This document shows positions 55,792-64,000 of a stretch of 64,000 nt of DNA, one piece after another (the stretch's first letter is position 1; each line of letters opens with the position of its first letter). Location: assembly GCA_004431415.1 (NCBI GenBank), contig QPMI01000044.1:186001-250000 (forward strand). Direction: 5' to 3'. A program made the translations under genes and the position numbers. This stretch comes from Cyanophora paradoxa. Taxonomy: Eukaryota; Glaucocystophyceae; Cyanophorales; Cyanophoraceae. Below the pieces are notes generated by a model. It was not told where the DNA came from. It saw only the letters and a list, made by a program, of their open reading frames with translations, and did not search any database.

Positions 55792-56082
55792 ATGGAGGCG
55801 GAAAACTGTTTGGCACGCAAGCGTGGTCGTCCTCCAAAGTCTATGTCTCCGGAAGTAATAGAAGAGATGAAGAAGAATCGATCAGCAGCGGTAAAAGCTC
55901 GTTATCATTCAGATGAGGAATTTCGTAAGCGCAAACTACAAGCGACGTATGAATATCAGGAAAGAAATATTGAACGTAAAAGGGAACAATGTCGTAATTA
56001 TAGACGTCGGCAAAGACAATTGCTTCTAACTTTATTGGAAAAGTTTGGTGCTCAATCGGTTGAGGTAGTTTCAGCAGCCTAA
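55792..56082 (+). CDS. Small basic AT-hook protein
   Basis: 96 residues. An AT-hook core (RKRGRPPK) at residues 9-16 would bind the minor groove of AT-rich DNA such as this provirus. The rest is a highly charged helix (KRKLQATYEYQERNIERKRE) ending in a leucine-rich tail (LLLTLLEKFG), somewhat like a basic-zipper. It is divergent from the integrase and convergent with polB (stop at 56,113). A chromatin-like or regulatory role is inference. Confidence 0.65.
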   Translation: MEAENCLARKRGRPPKSMSPEVIEEMKKNRSAAVKARYHSDEEFRKRKLQATYEYQERNIERKREQCRNYRRRQRQLLLTLLEKFGAQSVEVVSAA

Positions 56083-56112
56083 TGTTTGGAGGTTCGCTGC
56101 AAACTTCTTTTT

Positions 56113-59100
56113 TCAAATACGAGTGCGACAATGTCCAAGCGCCATTGTTTCTACGTCATTATCGCAAAGCCAGCGTTTTGTATCTAGCGAATGTAGTGCC
56201 TGTTTTGAGGTTTCTTGCACATAAACACGATGTTTCTTTGAGCGCATACCTCGAATTCCATTCACTTCACATGATAAGTATAGTTTCTGTCCATCTACAA
56301 CTTTACCAAGAACACAATCAATATATCTTTCCCGTGTAAGCTGGTCGGCAAAGCTTTTAGAAATCCCCTTGCATCGACGCTCTTGCTTACCACTGTCGAT
56401 CTGATACCAGTAACTCTTTGGTCGGTTCGCGATGAATTCTACCATTTGCTTACCATTGCACTCATCTTTGAAATTGCCAAGGGCTGTCGATTCTTTCTTC
56501 ATGGTGGCAATTTCTTCGTCCGACATTCCTGCAAAGAATCGATGTGACTCCGGATATTTGCTAACATCTAAAAGGTGACTTATATTTTTCAGATCAGCGT
56601 ACAAATCATCTGTCTCAATTCTAAGGATTAGCGAGTCAGTATCCGTTGCAAGCAATTTAACACGCGGACCCCAGAGCGGTTTTAGTTGCTCGTAATACAT
56701 TTTAAACATGTGTAGTTTTGACATTTCCAAAACACTGAATCCACTGTATATCGGTTTGTTTAATTTGACTTGTGAACGCCGTTTAGAGATAAATACAAGA
56801 TCCTCATCATATTTGACAATTTGCTTCAATAAATTTGGTTGTGCGGCAATTTTTGACAGTCTGACACTATCAGTCACAAGCTCCGCATCGCAATGCTTTC
56901 TCACGTTTTCCATATTTTTGCCGTATAATGCATTAGTCTTGAGTTTGAATAGATCTCGCACATGATCAAAGGTTGCGGCCTGACGCATTTCGGCATTTTT
57001 TTCCACATACGGTTTCATCCAAGCAGTCTGCTTGTACGTAATAACACGATGAGTTTTACTCACCACAAAACCTTGACTTTTGTAAAATTTGAGTAGTCTC
57101 CCATCAACAACATATTTCTTCAATGGAAGCAGACTTGGAATAAGCTTTCGCGTCTTCATCTGAATGCAATCCTTTTTAATCATATCCTGTTGTGATCTAG
57201 ATAGCATCGTTGGATCTACAATCATTGATACTGGCGCAATCGGGTAATCATTAAATTTCTCGTGAAGCTCATCTGGAATGTAAGCATCAATTTCAAGCGT
57301 TGCTCCTATATCACCGTCATAATCGAAACCATCATGGTCAAAGGTTTCTGGATCAACCCATTTAAAATCTCCAATCGGATGTTTCTCTAACATAGCATAT
57401 CCATACAACGAATTTGCATCTATATAGTACAGATATACTGATGGTTTGGATGGATCATAATCAACCATGTCCTTATTGTTCGCTTTTGCATATCGATTTG
57501 ACACCATTGAAATACCACCACGAATACCTGTCTCGAAGAATCTGAACATATCCTCTTGACCCTCATGCAACAGCTGTAATTGCCCACCTGTATATTTTAG
57601 AGCAGCATCCCAACTAAAGCCTGGTAGTGACATGTAATATGCAGGATCTATGCCATCTGTAGCGCGAGATGTTTCCCGATACGCTTGAAACACATCTGAT
57701 AGTAACGTTATATCAAGTTTCATATAAGCAATCGTGTAATCTAACATTGTCTTACATTTCAGCTTTTTCCAAACCTTCTGTGCGTGCTCATAATCTTCAA
57801 GCTTGCACTTTTCGTTTTTCAAGTCATTGTGAAACGCCTCTATCGGAGGTAGCTTACGGTCTGCAAGCCGCTGCCAGGAATTTACGTAGCTGTAGGGATA
57901 GATGCCCTTTCTTGTCATCAAATTAAACGTTTCCGCATCGGGACATAACTCGCGAGTTTGCTTTTTCAGTTCATCTGGAAGCGATGCCGCTAGCTTTTCG
58001 AGCGTTGCTGATAGATGTTGCATGCTGTCGCGGAATACGTAAATGCCGTACTCAATTTGACTCATTTTCTCGGAGTTTTGGAACATCACTTCGAAACGAT
58101 TTGAAAGCGGTGTCTCAGATCTCTCGAATTTGATTTTTTCTTTAACAAGCTGGTTCTTGATAAATCCTGGAACTCGTTTCTCATACTCCTCAGCATTTAT
58201 GCTCAGTTTGTTCATCGTCCATTCCCTCACGCTTTGATTTTGATATGTCTTCTCAAGTCGTGTTCGGACTGATCCAAGTTTTTCAATCAACTTTTTCTTA
58301 AATTCAATATGTGCGGCATGTCTACGAACACTTCCCTTTGCAATTGCGCGGATCAGCAAATGCGAATCAAATCCTCGAGCATTGTGAGCAATCAAGAAAA
58401 CACGTTTTGATTTGAATCTTCTACGGTTGCAGCCAGGACAAGCAGCACCTTTGAAATCACCATTATCATGATCGTGGTCCCAAACCTTTTTGATCTTCTC
58501 GCTGAATTCAACGTTACAGATATAGCAACTAGTAGCTGAATCAAACGTTTGCTTTGCAACATCTGTTTTTATCGCTGGTACCGATGCATTTAGCCCTTTC
58601 TTTAAAGTTGGTTCCATTGAATCTAGCCATTCAACAAACCTCTCCTCACATCTACGTCCGCTATTTACGTGCCAATATTTTGTATCATCATTGCCTGTGA
58701 TCAAACATCCAACAGCAGCTGGTATTTGACATGCAATTTCCTCTGTCTTTCCATTTTTCACAGAGTTCGTAGACATTGCAAGTGTTTCAAAATCATAGGC
58801 TCCAACATATCGTGCCGTTATCGTATTCGCATGGTTCAGGAATTTCAATGTTGAACGGTCGGGTTTTGGAAGCACATCACGGCCATGTTCGTCTCGTTCG
58901 AGGCATCTGTCTTCTTCGATGTGTTTCTGAAGAGCATCATCACCGCGAAATCCTTTTTGACAAGCGAGACAATAGCTGCGTGCGTTCTTGTCAATTCCAG
59001 GACGAGAAAACATTCGACTCACGTTCTTGATCCAAACGAAGTGGCCATAACTACCTTCGCCAGTCACGAATAGCAGAGGAATAGCATCTCGAGCCGCTGA

Positions 59101-60159
59101 AATATAATATGGAGTGATATCTAGCTTTTCATTATCAGCCACATACACGCATAGCTTCAGATTGTTTGCCTCTTCAAACCGACGGAATATCTTTGAATCA
59201 AGCGGGACAGGATAACTGAGCATTGATGTGTTGATCGTACTTAGGTGCTCTCTGTACTTGGCAGCACGTTGAGCATGCCGATCGACTGGGAACTTTGCGG
59301 ATAAAACTGAATACGTAAAACACATATTATCTGGTGCCTCCACGTTTATGACTGCGTTCTTCTTGCTAATCCATGATGGAAGTTCAAATGATGCGCCACC
59401 AACGGCGCGGACATGTTCTAGACTTTGTATGTAAAAATACGTCCACGTTTCTAACTCCCAGCTGTCATTCTCCTGTTCAGCTCTTCCATCGATCTCAACA
59501 CATCTGTCACGCAGCTCAACTTCAATGTTTGCACCGGGGAGGATACGGTAGAATTGATCTTCACTGATTTCATCTGTTTTGAAGCGGTTAGTAAAACCTT
59601 CTGTGCCATTCTGCCTATGCTTAAAAATACCTTTTGCATATACCTTTATAGATAGCCCCATTCGTGTTTCATTCGCCGCAGTCAATCGCTCAGTTATGAA
59701 ACGCTCAAATTTTGCTTTGAAATCTGGGGTGTTCGCCATGTACGACGCGAGCGATGTAACTCTTAGTCTGTTCGGCCTGATGATCGCAGCGCTTTCGAGT
59801 GCGTATATTCCATCTAGTGCCGTCTCGCGTGAACCATCTCCAGCAAGTTCCTCATTTGGCTGTCCAGGGAGTTCATTGAAAAGTGCTACCAGTTCAGCTT
59901 GGTTTTCAGCGATGATTATCTGCACAGTTCGCTCTGAGGCACGTCTCGTTTGTCCGACTACAGCAGCGAGCATTGAAAGCACATCAACAGTTCGTTGCAG
60001 CGTCACAAGTCGAGTTCGAGATCCTGGTGATGAGATTCGGAGTAATTTGTTTCGATATAGTCCATTGCGCTGAGCGGGATGCGCTAAGCAGTTGGCTAGG
60101 CCCAGAGGCGCCCCAAGCAGAGAGGGACAGGCCCGTACGGCACCGTAGGGCGGCGGCAA
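56113..60159 (-). CDS. Protein-primed family B DNA polymerase (Polinton type), 5' end interrupted
   Basis: Replicates the viral genome with a protein primer at the TIR ends. In the frame as it stands: a zinc-like CLACQKGF..HIEEDRC (about 390-418), exonuclease motifs YDFETLAM (about 455), AHNARGFDSHLL (about 595) and YMKLDITLLSD (about 815), an HNH-like insert (CYIC...WDHDHDNG...CPGCN, about 545-573) common in Maverick polymerases, and polymerase motifs DANSLYGYAM (about 920), KLKTNALYGK (about 1,080) and TDTDSL (about 1,174). All catalytic motifs are intact. Codons from 60,159 to 60,073 are not viral; they belong to a GC-rich inserted element. The native N-terminus is found at 61,147-61,240. 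Confidence 0.9.
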   Translation of the reverse strand: MPPPYGAVRACPSLLGAPLGLANCLAHPAQRNGLYRNKLLRISSPGSRTRLVTLQRTVDVLSMLAAVVGQTRRASERTVQIIIAENQAELVALFNELPGQPNEELAGDGSRETALDGIYALESAAIIRPNRLRVTSLASYMANTPDFKAKFERFITERLTAANETRMGLSIKVYAKGIFKHRQNGTEGFTNRFKTDEISEDQFYRILPGANIEVELRDRCVEIDGRAEQENDSWELETWTYFYIQSLEHVRAVGGASFELPSWISKKNAVINVEAPDNMCFTYSVLSAKFPVDRHAQRAAKYREHLSTINTSMLSYPVPLDSKIFRRFEEANNLKLCVYVADNEKLDITPYYISAARDAIPLLFVTGEGSYGHFVWIKNVSRMFSRPGIDKNARSYCLACQKGFRGDDALQKHIEEDRCLERDEHGRDVLPKPDRSTLKFLNHANTITARYVGAYDFETLAMSTNSVKNGKTEEIACQIPAAVGCLITGNDDTKYWHVNSGRRCEERFVEWLDSMEPTLKKGLNASVPAIKTDVAKQTFDSATSCYICNVEFSEKIKKVWDHDHDNGDFKGAACPGCNRRRFKSKRVFLIAHNARGFDSHLLIRAIAKGSVRRHAAHIEFKKKLIEKLGSVRTRLEKTYQNQSVREWTMNKLSINAEEYEKRVPGFIKNQLVKEKIKFERSETPLSNRFEVMFQNSEKMSQIEYGIYVFRDSMQHLSATLEKLAASLPDELKKQTRELCPDAETFNLMTRKGIYPYSYVNSWQRLADRKLPPIEAFHNDLKNEKCKLEDYEHAQKVWKKLKCKTMLDYTIAYMKLDITLLSDVFQAYRETSRATDGIDPAYYMSLPGFSWDAALKYTGGQLQLLHEGQEDMFRFFETGIRGGISMVSNRYAKANNKDMVDYDPSKPSVYLYYIDANSLYGYAMLEKHPIGDFKWVDPETFDHDGFDYDGDIGATLEIDAYIPDELHEKFNDYPIAPVSMIVDPTMLSRSQQDMIKKDCIQMKTRKLIPSLLPLKKYVVDGRLLKFYKSQGFVVSKTHRVITYKQTAWMKPYVEKNAEMRQAATFDHVRDLFKLKTNALYGKNMENVRKHCDAELVTDSVRLSKIAAQPNLLKQIVKYDEDLVFISKRRSQVKLNKPIYSGFSVLEMSKLHMFKMYYEQLKPLWGPRVKLLATDTDSLILRIETDDLYADLKNISHLLDVSKYPESHRFFAGMSDEEIATMKKESTALGNFKDECNGKQMVEFIANRPKSYWYQIDSGKQERRCKGISKSFADQLTRERYIDCVLGKVVDGQKLYLSCEVNGIRGMRSKKHRVYVQETSKQALHSLDTKRWLCDNDVETMALGHCRTRI

Positions 60160-60409
60160 GCGGGTGCCATTACGTACACAGCAGGCGCAGAGCCAGCGTA
60201 AGACAGAGAGAACAAGAGAACAAGGACGTCGACAGACAGCAAGCGAGCGCCGCGCAGGGCAAGCGAGGGCCCAGGGCTAAAATAAGCGGGCCAGTTGGCA
60301 ACAACGTGGCACCAGGAATAGCAGGCTACAAAGGGTACAAGGCAAGGCAAGCTGCCGGCTTAGAGCCGACGACCAGGGCTAGCTGGGAGTCGGAAAGTGG
60401 GCGGCACAC
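60073..60409. repeat. Terminal direct repeat, left copy
   Basis: Begins AGCGGGATGCGCTAAGCAG and ends GGCGGCACAC. Confidence 0.85.
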
Positions 60410-60809
60410 GCTTCCCGCTACAAAAAGCCGTCCTCGGCGCTACGAGCTAAAGGCTGAACTAAAGCTGCGTAGGCGAGGCTGAACGGACTACGAGCCAAAA
60501 GCCGGCTACCGTCCCTGCACAGAAAGCCGTCCTCGGCGCCACAGCGGGCGGGCCAGAGGGGCAAATTAAAATCCATCAGGCCGTCGGCACCAGTATGAGG
60601 AACTGGGCCCAACAAGGGAAGTTGGGTGAGGGACCCACGACCTGACGCCAGAGCGCGCGGAGCGCCGCCAGCCAACCGGGGGCAAACCCTCTAAATCCCG
60701 CCGGAAGGGAAAACGAGTGCTAGCGCTAGCACTAAGCTCGAATTCGAAGCCGGCGCCGCGCCACACGAGCCGCCGGGCCGCGGCGGCGCCGGGTCGAAAG
60801 TTCCACAAC

Positions 60810-61146
60810 AGCGGGATGCGCTAAGCAGTTGGCTAGGCCCAGAGGCGCCCCAAGCAGAGAGGGACAGGCCCGTACGGCACCGTAGGGCGGCGGCAAGCGG
60901 GTGCCATTACGTACACAGCAGGCGCAGAGCCAGCGTAAGACAGAGAGAACAAGAGAACAAGGACGTCGACAGACAGCAAGCGAGCGCCGCGCAGGGCAAG
61001 CGAGGGCCCAGGGCTAAAATAAGCGGGCCAGTTGGCAACAACGTGGCACCAGGAATAGCAGGCTACAAAGGGTACAAGGCAAGGCAAGCTGCCGGCTTAG
61101 AGCCGACGACCAGGGCTAGCTGGGAGTCGGAAAGTGGGCGGCACAC
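60810..61146. repeat. Terminal direct repeat, right copy
   Basis: Same sequence as 60,073-60,409. Confidence 0.85.
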
Positions 61147-61240
61147 CATGAATACGTCTACGCTCATACAAAGTTTGTGCTAGACCTACGATCTGTTGTT
61201 TTAATAACGCTATCTGACGACGACGAGCAAATTGATTCAT
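61147..61240 (-). pseudogene. Severed 5' end of the viral polB gene
   Basis: 31 codons beginning MNQFARRRQIALLKQQ with an ATG at 61,240, AT-rich like the provirus. Removing the inserted element (60,073 to 61,147) would bring these codons into frame with polB, to within one base of the repeat boundary. A short Arg/Lys-rich start is compatible with this polymerase family. Confidence 0.65.
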
Positions 61241-61341
61241 TTTGAAAGTGTCGCTAGAAATAAATTTCGGTTGATCAGCGCGATCTCTTATATCATTTTA
61301 TATTGTTGCTGAAACCTCTAAGACATAGTTATAACCTGAAC
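61241..61341. promoter_or_regulatory. Putative polB promoter region
   Basis: AT-rich DNA between the severed polB start (61,240) and the right TIR. No motif assigned. Confidence 0.4.
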
Positions 61342-61768
61342 CTAAACTTGGACTACGTCATCGGTGGGAATAATTAGCGTCTAGCTAGAACCTGAACTCG
61401 AGTATGTAATTAGATTCCGATGATATAGTAATTACGTGTAGCATAACCCTTGAAACCTCTTTGTTTTTTAGATTCGAAATACACACAATTAACGTCTAAA
61501 TGATGTTGAAGATTATTCCGAGACCGGCGCTTTGGGGGTCCGCCTAAAATCACTGCTATATCTTTTGCAAAATCGATCGGACTAGACGTTAGATACTACC
61601 TAGCGGTTGCTGGATGGTTGGTTTGGAGAGGTTGTGGTGGTAGACGTAACGAAGGGATGGAAGAGAATGTGTGTTGGAAGGCGTTGGAGTGGGTGGGTTG
61701 GGGTGGTTTGGAGGAGTGAGGGTGGTGAAGAGGTGGGTGGGCTGGAACCCCCACTATCTCATTTTTTT
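61342..61768 (-). repeat. Right terminal inverted repeat of the provirus
   Basis: Starts CTAAACTTGGACTACG and ends CTCATTTTTTT. Mirror of the left TIR; GGGGGC follows immediately. Confidence 0.92.
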
Positions 61769-61774
61769 GGGGGC
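61769..61774. other. Target-site duplication GGGGGC, right
   Basis: Partner of 50,316-50,321. Confidence 0.75.
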
Positions 61775-62257
61775 GAGCCCAGATGCGAGAAAGATCACAC
61801 CTGGCGCACTGTAAGCTTGCTCTGAGACGAACTGGAGCTACTGGAGGTCGCCCGCGCTCGAGCCCGGAACCTTCTCAGATGGGGGGCCCTGCACAAACGC
61901 GACGGCCATTTCGCGCAGCTGACGGAGCGAGGGCTGCCATCAAGCACAGAGCTAGAGTGCTTGACTATCTAAACTTTGTCGGAAGCACTTTGAAAATCGT
62001 CGGGCTAGTTTTCGCGCACGCTTTCCTTGACGGCGATCGAGTTTGACCAGACTCTTGGTTTTCGTCGCGGCGGTGCCCGAAGGCGGCCGTTCCTGCTCCA
62101 TATGCGACCTGGAGGCTAGCTGTGACGCTCTCTGCTGCGTGCCGAAGCTGCGGTGCGTGCTGGTCGCGCGCTTCGCCGAGTCGCGTACGTCTACCCCGGG
62201 TGTTTTAACTTTTGTAGGGGAGAATTATTCGAGTCCCAAGTCGAGTCCCAGCCAAGT
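61775..62257. other. Right flank of the provirus, no gene supported
   Basis: GC-moderate host DNA; ORFs are short and featureless. Confidence 0.4.
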
Positions 62258-62660
62258 CGAATTGCGGGGACCGACTTTTTTTCGCGAGCTGTGCGCAGCC
62301 CTGGACATCGATCCTGTATGCATTCGAGATTCTGTTTAAGCGATTTATAAGCTCTGCGCATGCGCCTGGCCACGAGAATCTCGCCCGTCCCCACAACAAT
62401 CTCCTCTCAATTTCCTCAGGGCCTCGAGCTCAACTACAGCTAGCTGATTGGCAGATACTCACCAATTCCCCTTATTCCATAATTATATTCTGTCATGGCA
62501 ACTCCACTCAGGACAACTCCCCCATAATTATATTCCCTCTCACTCCCCCTTATCCTATAATTCCAACTGCAGGAACTCCCCTTATCACATAATTATATTC
62601 TCTTAGAACAAATCCGCTCAGGACAACTCCTCCCATAATTATACTCACTCTCGGCAGCCC
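62258..62660. repeat. Partial copy of the 1.4-kb array repeat
   Basis: 62,290-62,450 (GCCCTGGACATCGATCCTGT, TTTAAGCGATTTATAAGCTC, CTCAACTACAGCTAGCTGATT) matches 44,217-44,375 and 45,615-45,785. The adjoining GGGGACCGACTTTTTTTCGC is the reverse complement of 47,042-47,062. Confidence 0.75.
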
Positions 62661-62682
62661 TCCCCTACCCTCAGCTCAGCAC

Positions 62683-63070
62683 TGCGCCGTGTCTCCAAAA
62701 AAATACCCGCGAAAAAATCAAAAACAAATCAGAAAACAAACCATTCCCAGTAACCCAATCTTGAATATCAGTAAATCTCAGTAAGCCTCAGTAAGAAACA
62801 TTGAATTAATCGAAGTTATATCATAATCTCGATTAATTATATCTTATCGAAGTTATATCTTTTTTATGCGCCGTGTCTCCAAAACAATTCCCAAGAAAAA
62901 CAAACCATTCACAGTAACCCAATTCCAAATCTCACTAAATCTCAGTAAGCCTCAGTAACAAAAATCGAATTAATCGAAGTTATATCTTAAATCTTATTTA
63001 TCGAAGTTATATCATAATCTCGATTAATTATATTTAATCGAAGTTATATCCTTTTTATCCGCCGTGTCTC
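62683..63070. repeat. ~190-bp AT-rich tandem repeat, two copies plus a fragment
   Basis: GCCGTGTCTCC recurs near 62,685, 62,871 and 63,062; each unit carries AATCTCAGTAAGCCTCAGTA and ATCGAAGTTATATC. Confidence 0.75.
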
Positions 63071-63514
63071 CCATGAATAACTAAGTAAGTTTAGTTAAAA
63101 CCTCGAAAGAAAAACCTCTCATTTTTTACTGTATTTTTTGAACGATTTTTTACTGTATTTGTTACACTAGAAACAACAATAGAAACGACAATAAAAACAA
63201 TAGAATTTTAATTGTTTTTGAATCGTATATACGTCAATATATCACTGTAATATATATCATATATATCATAGGAAATCGATTTATAGTCAAACCTATAACA
63301 TATCAATTTGTGTATATGTGATATATATTCATATATGACGTCATGATGATGATGTATATGTATCTGATATATATGACACACCGGCTTATTCGGGAGATCA
63401 TGACGATCACGGCGATGTGTATATTGTCATGATGTATATGTATATATGTGTGACGCAATCTGATTGGTGTGCTACTTGTTTTGTTGTATCCCCCTTCAAC
63501 TTCTCCCCAGGTTT

Positions 63515-63610
63515 ATATCACAGATAACATCTCAGATAATACCTCAGATAATACCTCAGATAATACCTCAGATTATACCTAGCTCAGATAATACCTCAGA
63601 TGATATCTCA
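63515..63610. repeat. 12-bp minisatellite CTCAGATAATAC
   Basis: About six or seven copies with small variants. Confidence 0.85.
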
Positions 63611-63669
63611 GATATTAAATGTAATTTTGTTCGATTCCCATTGGACTATGCCACAGAGTAGTATTTACC

Positions 63670-63790
63670 TCTCTGAGGTATTTACCTTGAGGTATTTATC
63701 TCTCTGAGGTATTTACCTCGAGGTATTTATCTCGCCGAGGTATTTACTGCGAGGTATTTACCGCGAGATATTTACCTCGAGGTATTTATC
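63670..63790. repeat. GAGGTATTTA minisatellite
   Basis: About eight or nine copies of GAGGTATTTAYCTC-like words, 14-18 bp apart; each word is partly palindromic. Confidence 0.8.
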
Positions 63791-64000
63791 ACACGTCTTC
63801 GGTTTTTTCGATTATCGGCATCTTCAAACGCTTGTATCTCATCACCAGATCATCAAATCGCAACGTTCTGCATAGCGTTTTGAAGCGCTATGAAAGCTCT
63901 ACGCAACTATGCTATTTTCTTAGTATTTCAAGCTACCTTATCATACAATATTCTTCAGAAATCGACCTTTTACACACTGATTGTGGTCATTTCTCGCTGA

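Larger units (their letters stand above)
60073..61146. mobile_element. TRIM-like insertion in polB with 337-bp terminal direct repeats
   Basis: Copies 60,073-60,409 and 60,810-61,146 are the same length and appear identical. They flank a 400-bp GC-rich internal region without a supported ORF. The composition is host-like, unlike the provirus. The structure fits a miniature LTR retrotransposon (TRIM), or alternatively a 400-bp insertion with a long duplication. No 4-6-bp target duplication is evident. Repeat ends do not show canonical TG...CA. Confidence 0.7.
50322..61768. mobile_element. Integrated Polinton-like virus / Maverick (about 11.4 kb)
   Basis: An AT-rich island in GC-rich host DNA, bounded by inverted repeats of 426 and 427 bp and by GGGGGC on each side (50,316-50,321 and 61,769-61,774). 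Maverick/Polinton integration creates 6-bp duplications. It carries the full morphogenesis set (major and minor capsid, packaging ATPase) plus rve integrase and protein-primed PolB. I see no adenovirus-type maturation protease. A 1.07-kb insertion in polB accounts for part of the length. Confidence 0.92.

Noticed and set aside
60073-60159. N-terminal extension of the PolB frame
   Set aside because: It is encoded by the GC-rich direct repeat, not by the virus; the native start is the separate fragment at 61,240.
60073-61146. Canonical LTR retrotransposon
   Set aside because: No coding region, no TG...CA ends, no clear primer-binding site and no short target duplication; described only as TRIM-like.
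63515-63790. Possible CRISPR-like array
   Set aside because: The units are contiguous minisatellite repeats without unique spacers, in a eukaryotic context.

Overview
The window looks like nuclear DNA of a GC-rich, flagellated alga with a secondary plastid (haptophyte- or pelagophyte-like; I cannot fix the lineage). The evidence is intron-dense genes with introns of about 50-80 nt, a fibrillin-type plastid protein with a bipartite (signal plus transit) leader, a giant EMAP-like microtubule protein, a membrane cyclic-nucleotide phosphodiesterase, and dense eukaryotic mobile DNA. No bacterial gene organisation is seen.

Layout. 1-13,302 (minus): a multi-module EML/EMAP-like WD40 gene, cut by the left edge. 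13,649-15,340 (plus): PAP/fibrillin. 16,485-21,927 (plus): multi-pass membrane protein with a C-terminal class I PDE domain. 21,928-28,510: gene-free repeats, including a fold-back MITE-like element. 28,511-40,175 (minus): a LINE of about 11.7 kb with ORF1, then ORF2 carrying an AP-type endonuclease, reverse transcriptase, RNase H and a Ulp1-type cysteine protease. It is bracketed by direct repeats of about 1,063 bp that look like an extraordinarily long target-site duplication. 41,240-50,315: non-coding repeats (a TIR element, a 1.4-kb tandem array, a 130-bp GC-rich minisatellite, a shorter tandem array). 50,322-61,768: a complete-looking, AT-rich Polinton-like virus/Maverick provirus with 426/427-bp TIRs and a 6-bp target duplication (GGGGGC). 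61,775-64,000: more repeats, becoming AT-rich with short minisatellites.

The provirus encodes a double-jelly-roll major capsid protein, a penton-like minor capsid protein, an A32-type packaging ATPase, an rve integrase, a protein-primed PolB, an AT-hook protein, an AP2-like mini-protein and one unknown protein. Its polB is interrupted near the 5' end by a GC-rich 1.07-kb insertion with 337-bp direct terminal repeats, so this copy probably cannot replicate by itself.

Most notable: (i) the provirus with intact ends and TSD, and an integrase gene bracketed by a perfect 21-bp inverted repeat; (ii) introns of two stereotyped kinds, GC-AG introns with GCGAG donors and GTACCCC...GGGTACAG introns shared by unrelated genes on opposite strands, suggestive of introner elements; (iii) the LINE with a Ulp1 domain, an ATGA ORF1/ORF2 junction, a duplicated internal segment and a kilobase-scale TSD. 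Several LINE frame breaks fall at C/G homopolymers, so some may be assembly errors.
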